This document shows positions 25,889 through 34,680 of a stretch of 37,972 bases of DNA, one piece after another. The notes under the pieces were generated by a model, which saw only the letters and a program-made list of their open reading frames with translations, was not told where the DNA came from and ran no database searches. The DNA comes from Methylobacterium oxalidis (GTDB lineage: Bacteria > Pseudomonadota > Alphaproteobacteria > Rhizobiales > Beijerinckiaceae). The position numbers and the translations under genes are program-made. Location of the stretch: assembly GCF_007992195.1 (NCBI RefSeq), contig NZ_BJZU01000015.1, forward strand, positions 1 to 37,972, in the 5' to 3' direction. Position 1 is the stretch's first letter. Every line of letters begins with the position of its first letter.

Positions 25889-26491
25889 TCAGAACCGCTC
25901 CTTGATGAACTCCTCCGCCTCCGGCGCGGGCTCGCGGCCCGCGGCCTCCCGGCGCAGCATCGGCACGACCTCGGTCGCGTCCTTCGCCACGAGGTAGTTG
26001 AGGTCGAGCCCGTCGCGGATGAAGCCGTGGCCGCGCATGTGGTCGAACAGCGTGAGCAGCGGGCGCCAGAAATCGGCGACCGAGACGAGGAGGATCGGCT
26101 TGCGGTGCTGGCCGAGCTGCGCCCAGGTCAGCTGCTCCACGAGCTCCTCCAGCGTGCCGATGCCGCCGGGCAAAGCCACGAAGGCGTCCGAGCGGTCGAA
26201 CATCATGCGCTTGCGGGTGTGCATGTCGCCCACCACGATCGTCTCCTGGATGTCGTCGAGCATGCGCTCGCGCGACTTCAGGAAGTCCGGGATGATGCCG
26301 GTGACGTGGCCGCCGCCGTCGAGGACCGCGCGGGCCACGGTGCCCATCAGGCCGACGTTGCCGCCGCCGTAGACGAGGCCGATCCCGGCCGCGGCGAGCG
26401 AGCGCCCGAGCGTCTCGGCGGCCTGGCGGAAGGCCGGATCCTCCCCGAACCCTGAGCCGCAATACACGCAGACCGTCTTCACCGGCGCCAT
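25889..26491 (-). CDS. LOG-family cytokinin riboside 5'-monophosphate phosphoribohydrolase
   Basis: LOG (TIGR00730, lysine decarboxylase-like) protein of 200 residues. The family motif PGGIGTLEE (108-116) and the preceding GDMHTRKRMMFDRSDAF segment are intact, with a Rossmann-type N-terminus VCVYCGSGFGEDP and the YGGGNVGLMG loop (41-50). Characterised members hydrolyse cytokinin or other nucleoside 5'-monophosphates to the free base and ribose phosphate; the lysine decarboxylase label is wrong. The ATG at 26491 has a strong GGGAGGA ribosome-binding site; the longer upstream frame is rejected. In a plant-associated methylotroph this could contribute to cytokinin release or just to nucleotide salvage. 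Divergent from the LysM gene. Confidence 0.92.
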   Translation of the reverse strand: MAPVKTVCVYCGSGFGEDPAFRQAAETLGRSLAAAGIGLVYGGGNVGLMGTVARAVLDGGGHVTGIIPDFLKSRERMLDDIQETIVVGDMHTRKRMMFDRSDAFVALPGGIGTLEELVEQLTWAQLGQHRKPILLVSVADFWRPLLTLFDHMRGHGFIRDGLDLNYLVAKDATEVVPMLRREAAGREPAPEAEEFIKERF

Positions 26492-26725
26492 CCGGCGTCC
26501 TCCCGTCTCTGTTCGCCGCGCCGCCGCGACCCCGCGCGCGAGAACCGCGTCGGGCTGTGCCAAACTGCTGAATTCGCGCGGGATTCACCCCCTCCGGGGC
26601 GTCGGCGGCTTGGTGTCTCGGTCATGTACGTTAATATGCCGCGACCAGTCGACGGTTTTGTCGGTCGCCCGCCTGCCGAAACGGCGGGCCGCCGGGCCCC
26701 GTCGACGCCTGGGGAGTAGGACGCC

Positions 26726-28498
26726 ATGACGGCGGAGTTGCGGCGGAGCCTCGTTCTGGCGGGCGTCGGCCTGCTGGGAGGGTTCCTGCTGGTGGTCGGC
26801 CTGTTCGGCGCCGGCGAGTTCATGAAGCGGGCGGCGGAGCCCCAGCGCCCGCCGCAGGCAGAGGCGCGACCGCCCGTCGCCGCGCTCGGCCGGCCGGCCG
26901 GCCCGGACGGCGCCGCGCAGCCCGCGGGCAGGCCACCGGCCGGCCCGGACCGGGCCGGAGTTGGTGCCCAGGCGCCGCAGGCAGACGGCGCGCCGCAGGC
27001 AGACGGCGCGCCGCGGGCGAACTCGGCGCCGCAGGCAAATGAGGCGCCGCAGGCCGCACCCGAACGCGCGCCGGGCACGGGCGCGCAGGCGAACGTGGTG
27101 CCCGGGGCCGCGCTGCCCTCCGCCGGCGCGCCTGTCCCGCAGGGCGGCCGCCCGGCTGCGACGAACCCGGACGCGGGCCCGACCTTCGACCTCATCCGCG
27201 TGGAGCCGGACGGCGAGGCCGTGGTGGCCGGCCGCGGCGCGCCCAACACCGCCGTCGAGATGCTGGTGAACGGCAAGCCGGTCGCCCGCGCGCTCGCCGA
27301 CCCGTCGGGCCAGTTCGCCATCGTGCCGCCGGCGCTGGCGCCGGGCAGCAGCGAGATCGTGCTGCGCTCCACCGGGCCGGAGGGCCGCGAGACCCGCTCC
27401 CGCCAGAGCGTGGCCGTGGTGGTGGCTGAGACGCGCGACACGAAACCGCTCATCGCCCTGACGGCGCCCGACCAGCCGACCGTCGTGCTCTCGCAGCCGG
27501 AGCCCGGCGCGCAGGTGGCGGAGGCCAAGCCCGGCGCCGCGCCCGCACCGAGGCCCGGCGCCCCGGCCCGGGAGGCGCGGGCCCAGCAGGAGACGCGGGC
27601 CCAGGAGACGCGATCGGCCGAGGCGAAGGCGAAGACGGAGGCCCAGGGCGCGAGCCCGGTGAAGATCGTCAGCGTCGACGCGCAGGAGGGCGGGCGGCTC
27701 TTCATCACCAGCCAGGGGGCGCCCGGCGCCACGGTCCGCCTCTATCTCAACGACACGCTGGTGGCGCCGGGCAGCGTGGGCGCCGACGGCAAGGTCACCT
27801 TCACGATCGGCCGCGGCGTGCGGCCGGGCGAGTACAAGATCCGGGTCGATCAGGTCGACGCCGTGACCGGCAAGGTCCGGGCGCGCTCGGAGGTGCCGTT
27901 CAACTACCCGGCGCCCGCGCGCGTCGCGGGCCGGGAGGGCGCGGAGCCCGCCGCCCCGGCGGCCGTCTTGGCGCCGATGCCCGAGACGCGCGGCCGGTTC
28001 TCGGCCGGGACCGCGCCGGAGCCGGGCCGCCCCGTCCCGATGGCGGCCGCGCCGGCGCCGCGCCCGCAGGCCGGTGACCCGGCGCGGGAGCCGCCGACGG
28101 GCCCACCCGCCGAGAGCCCGCGGGAGGCGGGCGGCGAGCGCGGCGCGCGGCAGGCCGAGGCGCCGGCCGCCGGCGCCCTGGCCGCGCCGAGCGAGCCGAA
28201 CGGCGCGGCCGCACCCGCCGGCAACGCGGTCCGGGCCTCGGCCGCGGCGGAGACGCCCGCCGCGCCGCCGGAGACGGCGCGCGGCGTCTTCGTCGCCGAG
28301 ATCAACACCGCGAAGATCACGCGGGGCGACAGCCTCTGGCAGATCAGCCGGCGCACCTATGGCAAGGGCGACCGCTACACCGTGATCTACGACGCCAACC
28401 AGCAGCAGATCCGCGATCCCGACCTGATCTATCCGGGCCAGATCTTCGTGCTGCCGACGGACGAGGGCGAGGCCCAGCGCCAGAAGAAGCGGGGCTGA
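26726..28498 (+). CDS. LysM-domain protein with N-terminal anchor
   Basis: A 590-residue envelope protein. One hydrophobic segment (about 9-30) anchors it. A long low-complexity region rich in Ala, Pro, Gln and Gly follows (about 35-150), including short repeats of the APQADG type. Two beta-rich, Ig-like segments come next (around 150-220 and 305-390; both have the NGKPVA/LNDTLVAPG type of strand). After another Pro/Ala-rich stretch the C-terminus carries one LysM motif (about 525-583: KITRGDSLWQISRRTYG, then DPDLIYPGQIFVLP). LysM binds peptidoglycan. GGAG precedes the ATG at good spacing. The family is common in alphaproteobacteria; the exact role in the envelope is unknown. It stands 130 nt before the atm1-psd-pssA group. 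Confidence 0.88.
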   Translation: MTAELRRSLVLAGVGLLGGFLLVVGLFGAGEFMKRAAEPQRPPQAEARPPVAALGRPAGPDGAAQPAGRPPAGPDRAGVGAQAPQADGAPQADGAPRANSAPQANEAPQAAPERAPGTGAQANVVPGAALPSAGAPVPQGGRPAATNPDAGPTFDLIRVEPDGEAVVAGRGAPNTAVEMLVNGKPVARALADPSGQFAIVPPALAPGSSEIVLRSTGPEGRETRSRQSVAVVVAETRDTKPLIALTAPDQPTVVLSQPEPGAQVAEAKPGAAPAPRPGAPAREARAQQETRAQETRSAEAKAKTEAQGASPVKIVSVDAQEGGRLFITSQGAPGATVRLYLNDTLVAPGSVGADGKVTFTIGRGVRPGEYKIRVDQVDAVTGKVRARSEVPFNYPAPARVAGREGAEPAAPAAVLAPMPETRGRFSAGTAPEPGRPVPMAAAPAPRPQAGDPAREPPTGPPAESPREAGGERGARQAEAPAAGALAAPSEPNGAAAPAGNAVRASAAAETPAAPPETARGVFVAEINTAKITRGDSLWQISRRTYGKGDRYTVIYDANQQQIRDPDLIYPGQIFVLPTDEGEAQRQKKRG

Positions 28499-28628
28499 CC
28501 GGAGCCGGGTCGCCGCGCCGGGAGCAGGGCGGCCCTGCCGCGCCCGCCCGTGCACGCCGGGGCGGGGCCGCCTATATGCGGTCCCCGTACCCGCGATCCC
28601 CGGATACCTTGCCCCGGACACCTCGCCC

Positions 28629-30548
28629 ATGAGTTCCGCCCCCGGGCCGGCCGCGCCCCCCGAGCGTCCCGGCCTCGTCGCCACCTACCGCCGGCTCTGG
28701 CCCTACCTCTGGCCCCACGGGCGGCCGGACCTGCAGCGGCGCGTCTTCCTCGCCTTCGGCCTCCTGCTCGTCGCCAAGGTCGCCACCATGGTGACGCCCT
28801 TCACCTTCAAGTGGGCGACGGACGCGCTGGTGGCGCTCGCGAACGCCAAGCCCGGCGACAGCCCGCCGACCGGCCTGTTCGCGGCGCCGATGCTGCTCAT
28901 CGGCCTCTACGGCCTGTCGCGGATCCTGATGGCCGGGCTGACGCAGGTGCGCGACGGGCTGTTCGCCAAGGTGGCGATGCACGCCGTGCGGCGCCTCGCG
29001 CTCCAGACCTTCGAGCACATGCACCGGCTCTCGCTGCGCTTCCACCTGGAGCGCAAGACGGGCGGCCTCACCCGCGTGCTGGAGCGCGGCCGCGGCGGCA
29101 TCGAGGAATTGTCGCGCCTGATGGTGCTGACGCTGGTGCCCACCATCGTCGAGTTCGTGCTCGTCATCGGCGTGCTGGCCTACGAGTTCGACTGGCTCTA
29201 CTCGGCCGTCGTGTTCGCGATGGTCGCGGCCTATCTCGGCTTCACCTACAAGGCGACCGAGTGGCGGATCGCGATCCGGCGCCGGATGAACAACTCCGAC
29301 ACCGAGGCCAACACCAAGGCCGTCGACTCGCTCCTCAACTACGAGACCGTGAAGTATTTCGGCGCGGAGGGGCGCGAGACCGCCCGCTACGACGCCTCGA
29401 TGGCGAAGTACGAGACCGCCTCGACGCAGACTTACGTCTCTCTCGCCGTGCTCAACGCCGGCCAGGCCGTGATCTTCACCATCGGCATGACGATCGTGAT
29501 GTGGCTGTCGGCGCGCGACATCCTGGCGGGGCGGGTGACGATCGGCGGCTTCGTGCTCGTGAACACGATGCTAGTGCAGCTCTCGATGCCGCTCAACTTC
29601 ATGGGCATGATCTACCGGGAGATCAAGCAGGCGCTGATCGACATCGACGACATGTTCCAGATCCTGCACCGCAACCCCGAGATCGCGGACCGGCCGGGCG
29701 CGGCCCCGCTGCGCGTCGAGCAGGCGGCCGTGCGCTTCGAGGACGTGCGCTTCGCCTACAACCCGGACCGGCCGATCCTGCGCGGCGTCTCCTTCTCGGT
29801 GGCGCCCGGCCGGACGGTGGCGATCGTCGGCCCCTCGGGGGCGGGCAAGTCCACGCTGTCGCGCCTGCTGTTCCGGTTCTACGAGCCGCAATCGGGCCGC
29901 ATCACCATCGACGGGCAGGACATCGCGCAGGTGCGCCAGGATTCGCTGCGCGCGGCGATCGGCATGGTCCCGCAGGACACGGTGCTGTTCAACGACACGA
30001 TCGGCTACAACATCCGCTACGGCCGCTGGGAGGCGAGCGAGGCGGAGGTCCGGGAGGCCGCCCGCCTCGCGCAGATCGACCGCTTCATCGCCGCGCTGCC
30101 GGAGGGCTACGAGACGCCGGTGGGCGAGCGCGGCCTCAAGCTCTCGGGCGGCGAGAAGCAGCGCGTCGCCATCGCCCGCACCATCCTGAAGGCACCGCCG
30201 ATCCTCGTCCTCGACGAGGCGACCTCGGCCCTCGATTCCTTCACCGAGCGCGAGATCCAGGACGCGCTCGACCGGGTCTCGCGGGGGCGCACCACCCTCG
30301 TCATCGCCCACCGCCTCTCGACGGTGGTCAACGCCGACGAGATCATCGTGCTCGACCGCGGCCTCGTGGTGGAGCGGGGCGACCACGCGGGGCTGCTCGC
30401 GCAGGGCGGCGTCTACGCCGCCCTGTGGAGCCGCCAGCGCGAGGCGGACGAGGCCCGCGAGGCCCTCAAGCGCGCCGAGGACGAGGACGACCTGCCGCAC
30501 GCCGCGCCCGCGCGCCGGCCCGCGCCCGAGCCGCTGCCGGCGGAGTAG
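28629..30548 (+). CDS. Atm1-type ABC exporter
   Basis: A 639-residue ABC half-transporter of the Atm1/HMT1/ABCB7 class. The membrane domain covers about 35-345 and contains NSDTEANTKAVDS and NYETVKYFGAE (222-247), a hallmark of this class. The nucleotide-binding domain has Walker A GPSGAGKS (401-408), signature LSGGE (505-509) and Walker B ILVLDE (525-530). Bacterial Atm1 proteins export glutathione conjugates, including metal-glutathione adducts, and mitochondrial Atm1 supports Fe-S cluster assembly in the cytosol. The charged proline-rich C-terminal tail (about 600-639) is probably unstructured. It is followed by psd after 106 nt and pssA; whether all three share a transcript is not certain. 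Confidence 0.93.
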   Translation: MSSAPGPAAPPERPGLVATYRRLWPYLWPHGRPDLQRRVFLAFGLLLVAKVATMVTPFTFKWATDALVALANAKPGDSPPTGLFAAPMLLIGLYGLSRILMAGLTQVRDGLFAKVAMHAVRRLALQTFEHMHRLSLRFHLERKTGGLTRVLERGRGGIEELSRLMVLTLVPTIVEFVLVIGVLAYEFDWLYSAVVFAMVAAYLGFTYKATEWRIAIRRRMNNSDTEANTKAVDSLLNYETVKYFGAEGRETARYDASMAKYETASTQTYVSLAVLNAGQAVIFTIGMTIVMWLSARDILAGRVTIGGFVLVNTMLVQLSMPLNFMGMIYREIKQALIDIDDMFQILHRNPEIADRPGAAPLRVEQAAVRFEDVRFAYNPDRPILRGVSFSVAPGRTVAIVGPSGAGKSTLSRLLFRFYEPQSGRITIDGQDIAQVRQDSLRAAIGMVPQDTVLFNDTIGYNIRYGRWEASEAEVREAARLAQIDRFIAALPEGYETPVGERGLKLSGGEKQRVAIARTILKAPPILVLDEATSALDSFTEREIQDALDRVSRGRTTLVIAHRLSTVVNADEIIVLDRGLVVERGDHAGLLAQGGVYAALWSRQREADEAREALKRAEDEDDLPHAAPARRPAPEPLPAE

Positions 30549-30654
30549 GGGGCGGGACGCGGGGCCCGGGGCGGTTGACGGGAGCCGCCCGGGCTGCCAT
30601 CCGGCCCCGCCGGGGCGCGCGCTGCCGGCGAGCCGCAGGAGTGCCTGAACCTCC

Positions 30655-31365
30655 ATGACCGATCTCTTCGAGACGATCCGCCGCGTCCTCGTGCCGATCC
30701 ACAAGGAGGGCTACCCCTTCATCCTGATCGGCATCGTGCTGACGGTGGTGGCCGGCTACTTCTCGCAGTTCTTCGGCTGGATCTTCCTGATCCTGACCCT
30801 GTGGGTCTGCTACTTCTTCCGCGACCCCGAGCGCATCACCCCGGTGGGCGACGGGCTCGTGGTCTCGCCCGCGGACGGGCGCGTGAACCTCATCGCCACC
30901 GTGCTGCCGCCGCCCGAGCTCGACCTGCCGCAGGTCCCGATGACGCGGATCTCGGTCTTCATGAACGTGTTCGACTGCCACGTGAACCGCGTGCCCGTGA
31001 CGGGCCGGATCGGGCAGATCCACTACACGCCGGGCCTGTTCCTCAACGCCGAGCTCGACAAGGCGAGCGAGGACAACGAGCGCAACGGCCTCGTCATGGA
31101 GACGCTGCACCGCGGCGCGCCGGTGCGCGTCGGCGTGGTCCAGATCGCCGGTCTGGTCGCCCGCCGCATCGTCGGCTTCGTGGCGGCCGGCGATTCGCTG
31201 CAGGTCGGCGAGCGCTTCGGCCTGATCCGCTTCGGCTCGCGCGTCGACGTCTACCTGCCCGCCGGCACCCGCGTCCTCGTCGGGCTCGGCCAGAAGGCGG
31301 TGGCGGGCGAGACGGTGCTGGCCGACCTCTCGGGCGGGCCCGAGCGGACCTTCCGCCGGATCTGA
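30655..31365 (+). CDS. psd: Phosphatidylserine decarboxylase proenzyme
   Basis: PSD of the short bacterial type, 236 residues, converting phosphatidylserine to phosphatidylethanolamine at the inner membrane. Two hydrophobic segments near the N-terminus (about 20-53) anchor it. The self-cleavage site is Gly194-Ser195 in [12 protein letters not shown]; cleavage creates the pyruvoyl cofactor from the serine. SPADGRV (71-77) and [14 protein letters not shown] are conserved family motifs. The pssA gene starts 11 nt after the stop, giving the two consecutive steps of PE synthesis in one operon. Confidence 0.96.
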   Translation: MTDLFETIRRVLVPIHKEGYPFILIGIVLTVVAGYFSQFFGWIFLILTLWVCYFFRDPERITPVGDGLVVSPADGRVNLIATVLPPPELDLPQVPMTRISVFMNVFDCHVNRVPVTGRIGQIHYTPGLFLNAELDKASEDNERNGLVMETLHRGAPVRVGVVQIAGLVARRIVGFVAAGDSLQVGERFGLIRFGSRVDVYLPAGTRVLVGLGQKAVAGETVLADLSGGPERTFRRI

Positions 31366-31376
31366 GGGGGCACCCG

Positions 31377-32222
31377 ATGGACGATCTCTTCCCGCCCTTC
31401 GCGCCCGACCCGAACGAGCCGAAGCCGCGCCGCTTCAAGCCGGTGCCGTTCCGGATGATCGCGCCGAACATGATCACCCTGATGGCGCTCTGCCTCGGGC
31501 TGACGGCGATCCGCCTCGCCTTCGAGGGGAAGTTCGAGCCGGCGGTGATCGCGATCGTGGTGGCGGCCCTCCTCGACGGCGTCGACGGGCGCGTCGCGCG
31601 GCTCCTCAAGGGCACCTCGCGGTTCGGGGCCGAGCTCGATTCGCTCGCCGACTTCGTGAATTTCGGCTGCGCGCCCGCGCTCATCCTCTACGGCTTCGCC
31701 CTGCACCCGCTCCGCTCGGTGGGGTGGATCGTGGCGCTGATCTTCGCGATCGCCATGGGCCTGCGCCTCGCCCGCTTCAACGCGATGCTCGACGATCCGA
31801 ACCGGCCCGAGTGGAAGAAGGACTTCTTCGTCGGCATGCCGGCCCCGGCCGGCGCGCTCACCGCGCTGCTGCCGCTCTACCTGCACTTCCTCGGCTTCTC
31901 CTTCGAGCGGTGGGCGGCGCCGCTGGTCCTCGTCTACGTGCTCGGCATCGCGCTCCTCGTCGTCTCGACGGTCCCGACCTTCTCCGGCAAGACCATCGGC
32001 AAGCGCGTGCCCCGCGGCTGGGTGCTGCCGATCTTCCTCCTCGGCGTGGCGATCTTCGGCGTGGCGATCAGCTTCCCGTTCGAGGTGATGGTGGCGGTGA
32101 GCCTCGCCTATCTCGCGGTGATCCCGTTCGGGGCCATGCAGTACCGGAGGCGGGCCCGCCGCGAGGCCATGGTCCGCTCGGCCGCGGTGGAGGAGACGGT
32201 GCCGCAGGGGCCGAAGCCCTAA
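31377..32222 (+). CDS. pssA: CDP-diacylglycerol--serine O-phosphatidyltransferase
   Basis: Phosphatidylserine synthase of the membrane CDP-alcohol phosphotransferase type, 281 residues. The catalytic signature D-x2-DG-x2-AR-x8-G-x3-D-x3-D is complete at 67-92 (begins DGVDGRVAR, ends LDSLAD). About eight hydrophobic segments follow through to a basic C-terminus. It makes phosphatidylserine from CDP-diacylglycerol and serine, the substrate of the upstream psd product; alphaproteobacteria need this route for phosphatidylethanolamine. The ATG at 31377 lies 11 nt after psd behind a GAGGGGG sequence. An open frame extends far upstream through psd but is not coding. DNA composition drops sharply in GC about 60 nt after the stop. 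Confidence 0.95.
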   Translation: MDDLFPPFAPDPNEPKPRRFKPVPFRMIAPNMITLMALCLGLTAIRLAFEGKFEPAVIAIVVAALLDGVDGRVARLLKGTSRFGAELDSLADFVNFGCAPALILYGFALHPLRSVGWIVALIFAIAMGLRLARFNAMLDDPNRPEWKKDFFVGMPAPAGALTALLPLYLHFLGFSFERWAAPLVLVYVLGIALLVVSTVPTFSGKTIGKRVPRGWVLPIFLLGVAIFGVAISFPFEVMVAVSLAYLAVIPFGAMQYRRRARREAMVRSAAVEETVPQGPKP

Positions 32223-32381
32223 AGGACCGAGACCCGACGCGCCGCGACCGCACTGCAGGCCCGCGACAGGTCGGATCAGAACAATCGAGAGCTTATTGTT
32301 TGGACGAAACGAAACCAATCATTCAACAGTCTGTGATAAGCTGTGTTGCTCATGAAATAGGGATCACGATCGGTCCATGAA

Positions 32382-32398
32382 GCATTCTGTCAGAATGC
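32382..32398. promoter_or_regulatory. 17-bp dyad upstream of the AT-rich gene
   Basis: Perfect inverted repeat GCATTCTG-T-CAGAATGC, ending 37 nt before the ATG at 32436. Its size and place fit an operator for a dimeric repressor; no such regulator is encoded nearby. A weaker inverted pair AGCTTAT (32290-32296) / ATAAGCT (32336-32342) lies further upstream. Confidence 0.4.
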
Positions 32399-32435
32399 GC
32401 GGGCCGAGACCGATATTCGCGTTTAGGCCGGATTA

Positions 32436-32888
32436 ATGATCTGGGTGACTCTTGCCCTGTTCGTATTTTTTGTTTGGCAGGTGTCGCGCCGTTACCCCGT
32501 GTTTCTTTTTGCTCTAACCGGAGCTATTTGTTTTAATGCTATCTTTTATGTAGTTACTGTTTTTCTTGACAAGAAGAAGCAAGTCAGCGTCATTGCAGCC
32601 GCGTACGAGAATTCCAATGCTTGCCGAAATCGACCTGTTCACGTCGCAGTATTGGTACAAAACAAGTACAATCATTCAACAATCAACGAAGTTGCTGTGA
32701 AAATTTCTGCGCACCTGGAGAACGATGATCAGTCGACGATGGCATTCCCAGCGCTTGTGCTGAATAAAAAAATTGGTCCGAGAAGTCTCACGATTGAATG
32801 TCTTGATTATTCCAATTTCTTGACGGATCGGTTCGTTCAACGAACGCTGCGATGGCAAGTTACGATTATCGACTACAAATTCCAATGA
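32436..32888 (+). CDS. Unrecognised membrane protein in AT-rich island
   Basis: A 150-residue protein unlike anything I can name. Two hydrophobic segments (about 2-17 and 21-43) are followed by a basic KKK patch and a soluble domain of about 100 residues that looks beta-rich (alternating strands such as VHVAVLVQNKY and RTLRWQVTIIDYKF). Both a hairpin in the membrane and a cytoplasmic or periplasmic C-domain are possible. Codon use is AT-rich at third positions, opposite to all neighbours, which argues for recent transfer. Despite this the frame is clean over 150 codons, so it is likely intact. No strong ribosome-binding site is seen. No toxin, immunity or phage motif was recognised. Confidence 0.65.
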   Translation: MIWVTLALFVFFVWQVSRRYPVFLFALTGAICFNAIFYVVTVFLDKKKQVSVIAAAYENSNACRNRPVHVAVLVQNKYNHSTINEVAVKISAHLENDDQSTMAFPALVLNKKIGPRSLTIECLDYSNFLTDRFVQRTLRWQVTIIDYKFQ

Positions 32889-33247
32889 ATGACTACATTT
32901 TTTCTAACACGGTTATCGATCTGCCCTAAGTCATGCGGGAAAATTGCTTCAGTCGTTATCAGCGCAAGTGCATTGCAGGAGTTGTAATTCGATGATTTAA
33001 TTTAAACTCTTGATATAATCGTAGCGCGGGTCAATCTGCGATAGATTTAGACGTTGATGCATGCGGCATGCTCGCCTGCATGCCAACTCGTTGCGGACGC
33101 CGCCGGTAGAGCAGCGCTGTGGGCGGACACTGCCGAGCCCGCCTCGATTGTCGTGGACAGACCATCCCCGCCCTGTCGCGGCGCGGAATCCGCCCTTAAG
33201 CTCGCCCGGGCCGCGAGCGGCGGCCTCGTCCCCGTGGAGGGCCTGCG
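32889..33247. other. Intergenic region before mscL (359 nt)
   Basis: The first 170 nt are AT-rich with no gene. A hairpin GGCATGC (33065-33071) / GCATGCC (33078-33084) with a 6-nt loop marks the return to GC-rich DNA. The last 160 nt are GC-rich and contain only the mscL leader. No RNA gene is recognised. Confidence 0.6.
33011..33019 (+). promoter_or_regulatory. Possible extended -10 promoter element
   Basis: TGATATAAT matches TGN-TATAAT exactly, without a convincing -35. It would start a transcript near 33026 toward mscL, with a long leader of about 220 nt. It lies in AT-rich DNA, where chance matches are more likely. Confidence 0.25.
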
Positions 33248-33676
33248 ATGCTCGAGGAGTTCAAGAAGTTCGCGCTGCGCGGAAACGTGGTCGATCTCGC
33301 CGTCGGCGTCATCATCGGCGCGGCCTTCGGCGCCATCGTGACCTCGGCGGTGCAGGACCTGTTCATGCCGATCATCGGCGCGATCACGGGCGGGCTCGAC
33401 TTCTCGAACTACTACGTCCCGCTCTCGTCGAAGGTGCAGGGCGGCCTCGCCTACGCGGAGGCCAAGAAGCAGGGCGCCGTGCTCGGCTACGGGCAGTTCA
33501 TCACGGTCGCCCTGAACTTCATGATCGTCGCCTTCGTGCTCTTCATGGTGATCCGCGCCATGAACAAGCTGCAGACCCGGGAGGAGCAGAAGCCGGAGGC
33601 GGTGGCCGAGGTGCCGGCGGACGTGAGGATCCTCGGAGAGATCCGCGACCTACTGGCGACCCGTCCGCGCGTCTGA
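33248..33676 (+). CDS. mscL: Large-conductance mechanosensitive channel
   Basis: MscL, 142 residues, the homopentameric safety valve that opens under extreme membrane tension after osmotic downshift. The N-terminal [20 protein letters not shown] helix and TM1, the periplasmic loop (about 45-75), TM2 (about 80-102, [22 protein letters not shown]) and a charged cytoplasmic helix at the C-terminus are all present. GGAGG lies at good distance before the ATG. It is convergent with the NepR-like gene and the two overlap by 27 nt at their 3' ends. Confidence 0.97.
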   Translation: MLEEFKKFALRGNVVDLAVGVIIGAAFGAIVTSAVQDLFMPIIGAITGGLDFSNYYVPLSSKVQGGLAYAEAKKQGAVLGYGQFITVALNFMIVAFVLFMVIRAMNKLQTREEQKPEAVAEVPADVRILGEIRDLLATRPRV

Positions 33677-33952
33677 GCCGCGCTCGGAGCCCGCCTTCGC
33701 GTCCGGGTCGACGCCCAGCGCGTCGAGGATGCGGTCGAGCGCGCCCTCGACGGCGCTCGTCCCCTCCTCGTGGGTCTTGAGGCGCGTCTCCAGGCGCTTG
33801 ATCTGCGGCTCGAACACCGGCGGCACCGCCTCGTCCCCGAGGTAGCGGGGCTTGTCGGATTTCACGTTGTAGACGGTCCGCAGCTGCTGTCCGAGATGGT
33901 CCCGCACCGGTTCCGGCAGGACAGGATTCTGGCTCGCCTCGTCGTCTGCCAT
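33650..33952 (-). CDS. Small protein with NepR-like helix
   Basis: A 100-residue hydrophilic protein. Residues 13-28 ([16 protein letters not shown]) resemble the first sigma-binding helix of NepR anti-sigma factors, and nearly the same motif (IRTHLGDHLRTAY) begins the EcfG-type sigma gene 0.7 kb away. After that the two diverge: here [26 protein letters not shown] follows instead of the NepR-like P-x-RF helix 2, so it may be a distant relative or a different family using the same helix. The C-terminus is charged and probably disordered. GGGAGAG precedes the ATG. The 3' end overlaps mscL. I recall similar small proteins in Hyphomicrobiales but no defined function. Confidence 0.7.
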   Translation of the reverse strand: MADDEASQNPVLPEPVRDHLGQQLRTVYNVKSDKPRYLGDEAVPPVFEPQIKRLETRLKTHEEGTSAVEGALDRILDALGVDPDAKAGSERGSDARTGRQ

Positions 33953-34054
33953 CGCATCGCTCTCCCGTTACTTGACAGCGTTAACGTGGAGCAAAGGTTA
34001 GACGTTGCGTGGGCGATGAAAAGAAAAGATCAGGACCGCGTGAGCGCCGGCATG

Positions 34055-34084
34055 AAAAAGGCCCCGGCGCGGGGCGCCGGGGCC
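34055..34084 (-). terminator. Rho-independent terminator after the DUF1236 gene
   Basis: A very GC-rich perfect 11-bp stem (34060-34070 with 34074-34084, loop GGG) is followed on the minus strand by TTTTT (34059-34055). It sits 37 nt after the stop of the DUF1236 gene. Confidence 0.85.
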
Positions 34085-34121
34085 GGATCGGGGACGGCGC
34101 CCGAGGGCGCCGCCCGTTGCC

Positions 34122-34535
34122 TCAGTCGATGACCTCGACGATGCGGTGGCCGCGGTCGACCAGCACCGGGCGGTCGTTCACGACGGTGTAGCGGTAGCCC
34201 GGCTTCACCCGGTACTCGTCCGGCACGTCGTAGTAGGTCACGCCCGAGGACGGCAGCGTGGTGCCGACCGCGACGCGGCCGTCGTAATCGTAGGAGCGGA
34301 CGCGGCGCTCGGTGACGTAGCTGCGGAAGCGCGGACGATCATCGACGCCCAGGATGCCGCCGACCGTGCCGGTCGCCGCACCCACCGCGCCGCCGACGAT
34401 CGCGCCCACCGGGCCCGCCGCATCGGCGCCGTCGCGGGCGCCCTGCTCGGCACCGCGCACGAGGCCCTGGGCCTGGGCAGCCATCGGGAGGGCGAGGGCG
34501 ATCGCGGACGCCGCGAGAAGGGTCTTGATGTTCAT
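34122..34535 (-). CDS. DUF1236 secreted protein with glycine-zipper segment
   Basis: A 137-residue exported protein. Signal peptide about 1-22 (ends PMAAQA). Residues about 36-64 are glycine/alanine-rich with regular spacing (GAIVGGAVGAATGTVGGILG), a glycine-zipper-like stretch able to insert in or pack against membrane. The C-terminal half is the DUF1236 domain, with YYDVPDEYRVKPGYRYTVVN and a closing RPVLVDRGHRIVEVI. Function unknown; the family is common in Hyphomicrobiales, often in several copies, and some members respond to stress. The ATG at 34535 follows GGAGA at 6 nt. An intrinsic terminator follows. It lies directly downstream of the sigma-factor gene with a 145-nt gap in which I see no exact EcfG-type promoter. 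Confidence 0.85.
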   Translation of the reverse strand: MNIKTLLAASAIALALPMAAQAQGLVRGAEQGARDGADAAGPVGAIVGGAVGAATGTVGGILGVDDRPRFRSYVTERRVRSYDYDGRVAVGTTLPSSGVTYYDVPDEYRVKPGYRYTVVNDRPVLVDRGHRIVEVID

Positions 34536-34680
34536 GAGAAATCTCCGTTTCCAACGTCCCGCCGCGTTCGGCACGGGCCGAGCACAGCGGAGCTTGGGCC
34601 GGTAACGCACGACCTTTCGAAAGGGATGCGTCGAAATTTCCTATGCCTGAAATTTAGTCAACAGACCGGCCGAGACCCGC

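Larger units (their letters stand above)
32270..33060. other. AT-rich island
   Basis: A block of about 800 bp with far lower GC than everything around it, edge to edge between the pssA 3' flank and the mscL upstream region. It holds one gene, dyad elements and AT-rich non-coding DNA. No transposase, integrase, tRNA or clear flanking direct repeat was found. The composition suggests horizontal acquisition; the mechanism is not visible. Confidence 0.8.

Noticed and set aside
33972..34000. TTGACA-N17-AGGTTA as a plus-strand promoter
   Set aside because: The -35 is perfect but the -10 is poor, and no plus-strand gene follows; the next credible genes are on the minus strand.
34009..34191. Short plus-strand open frames at 34.0-34.2 kb
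   Set aside because: They run through the intrinsic terminator hairpin and the 3' end of the DUF1236 gene and show no protein-like features.
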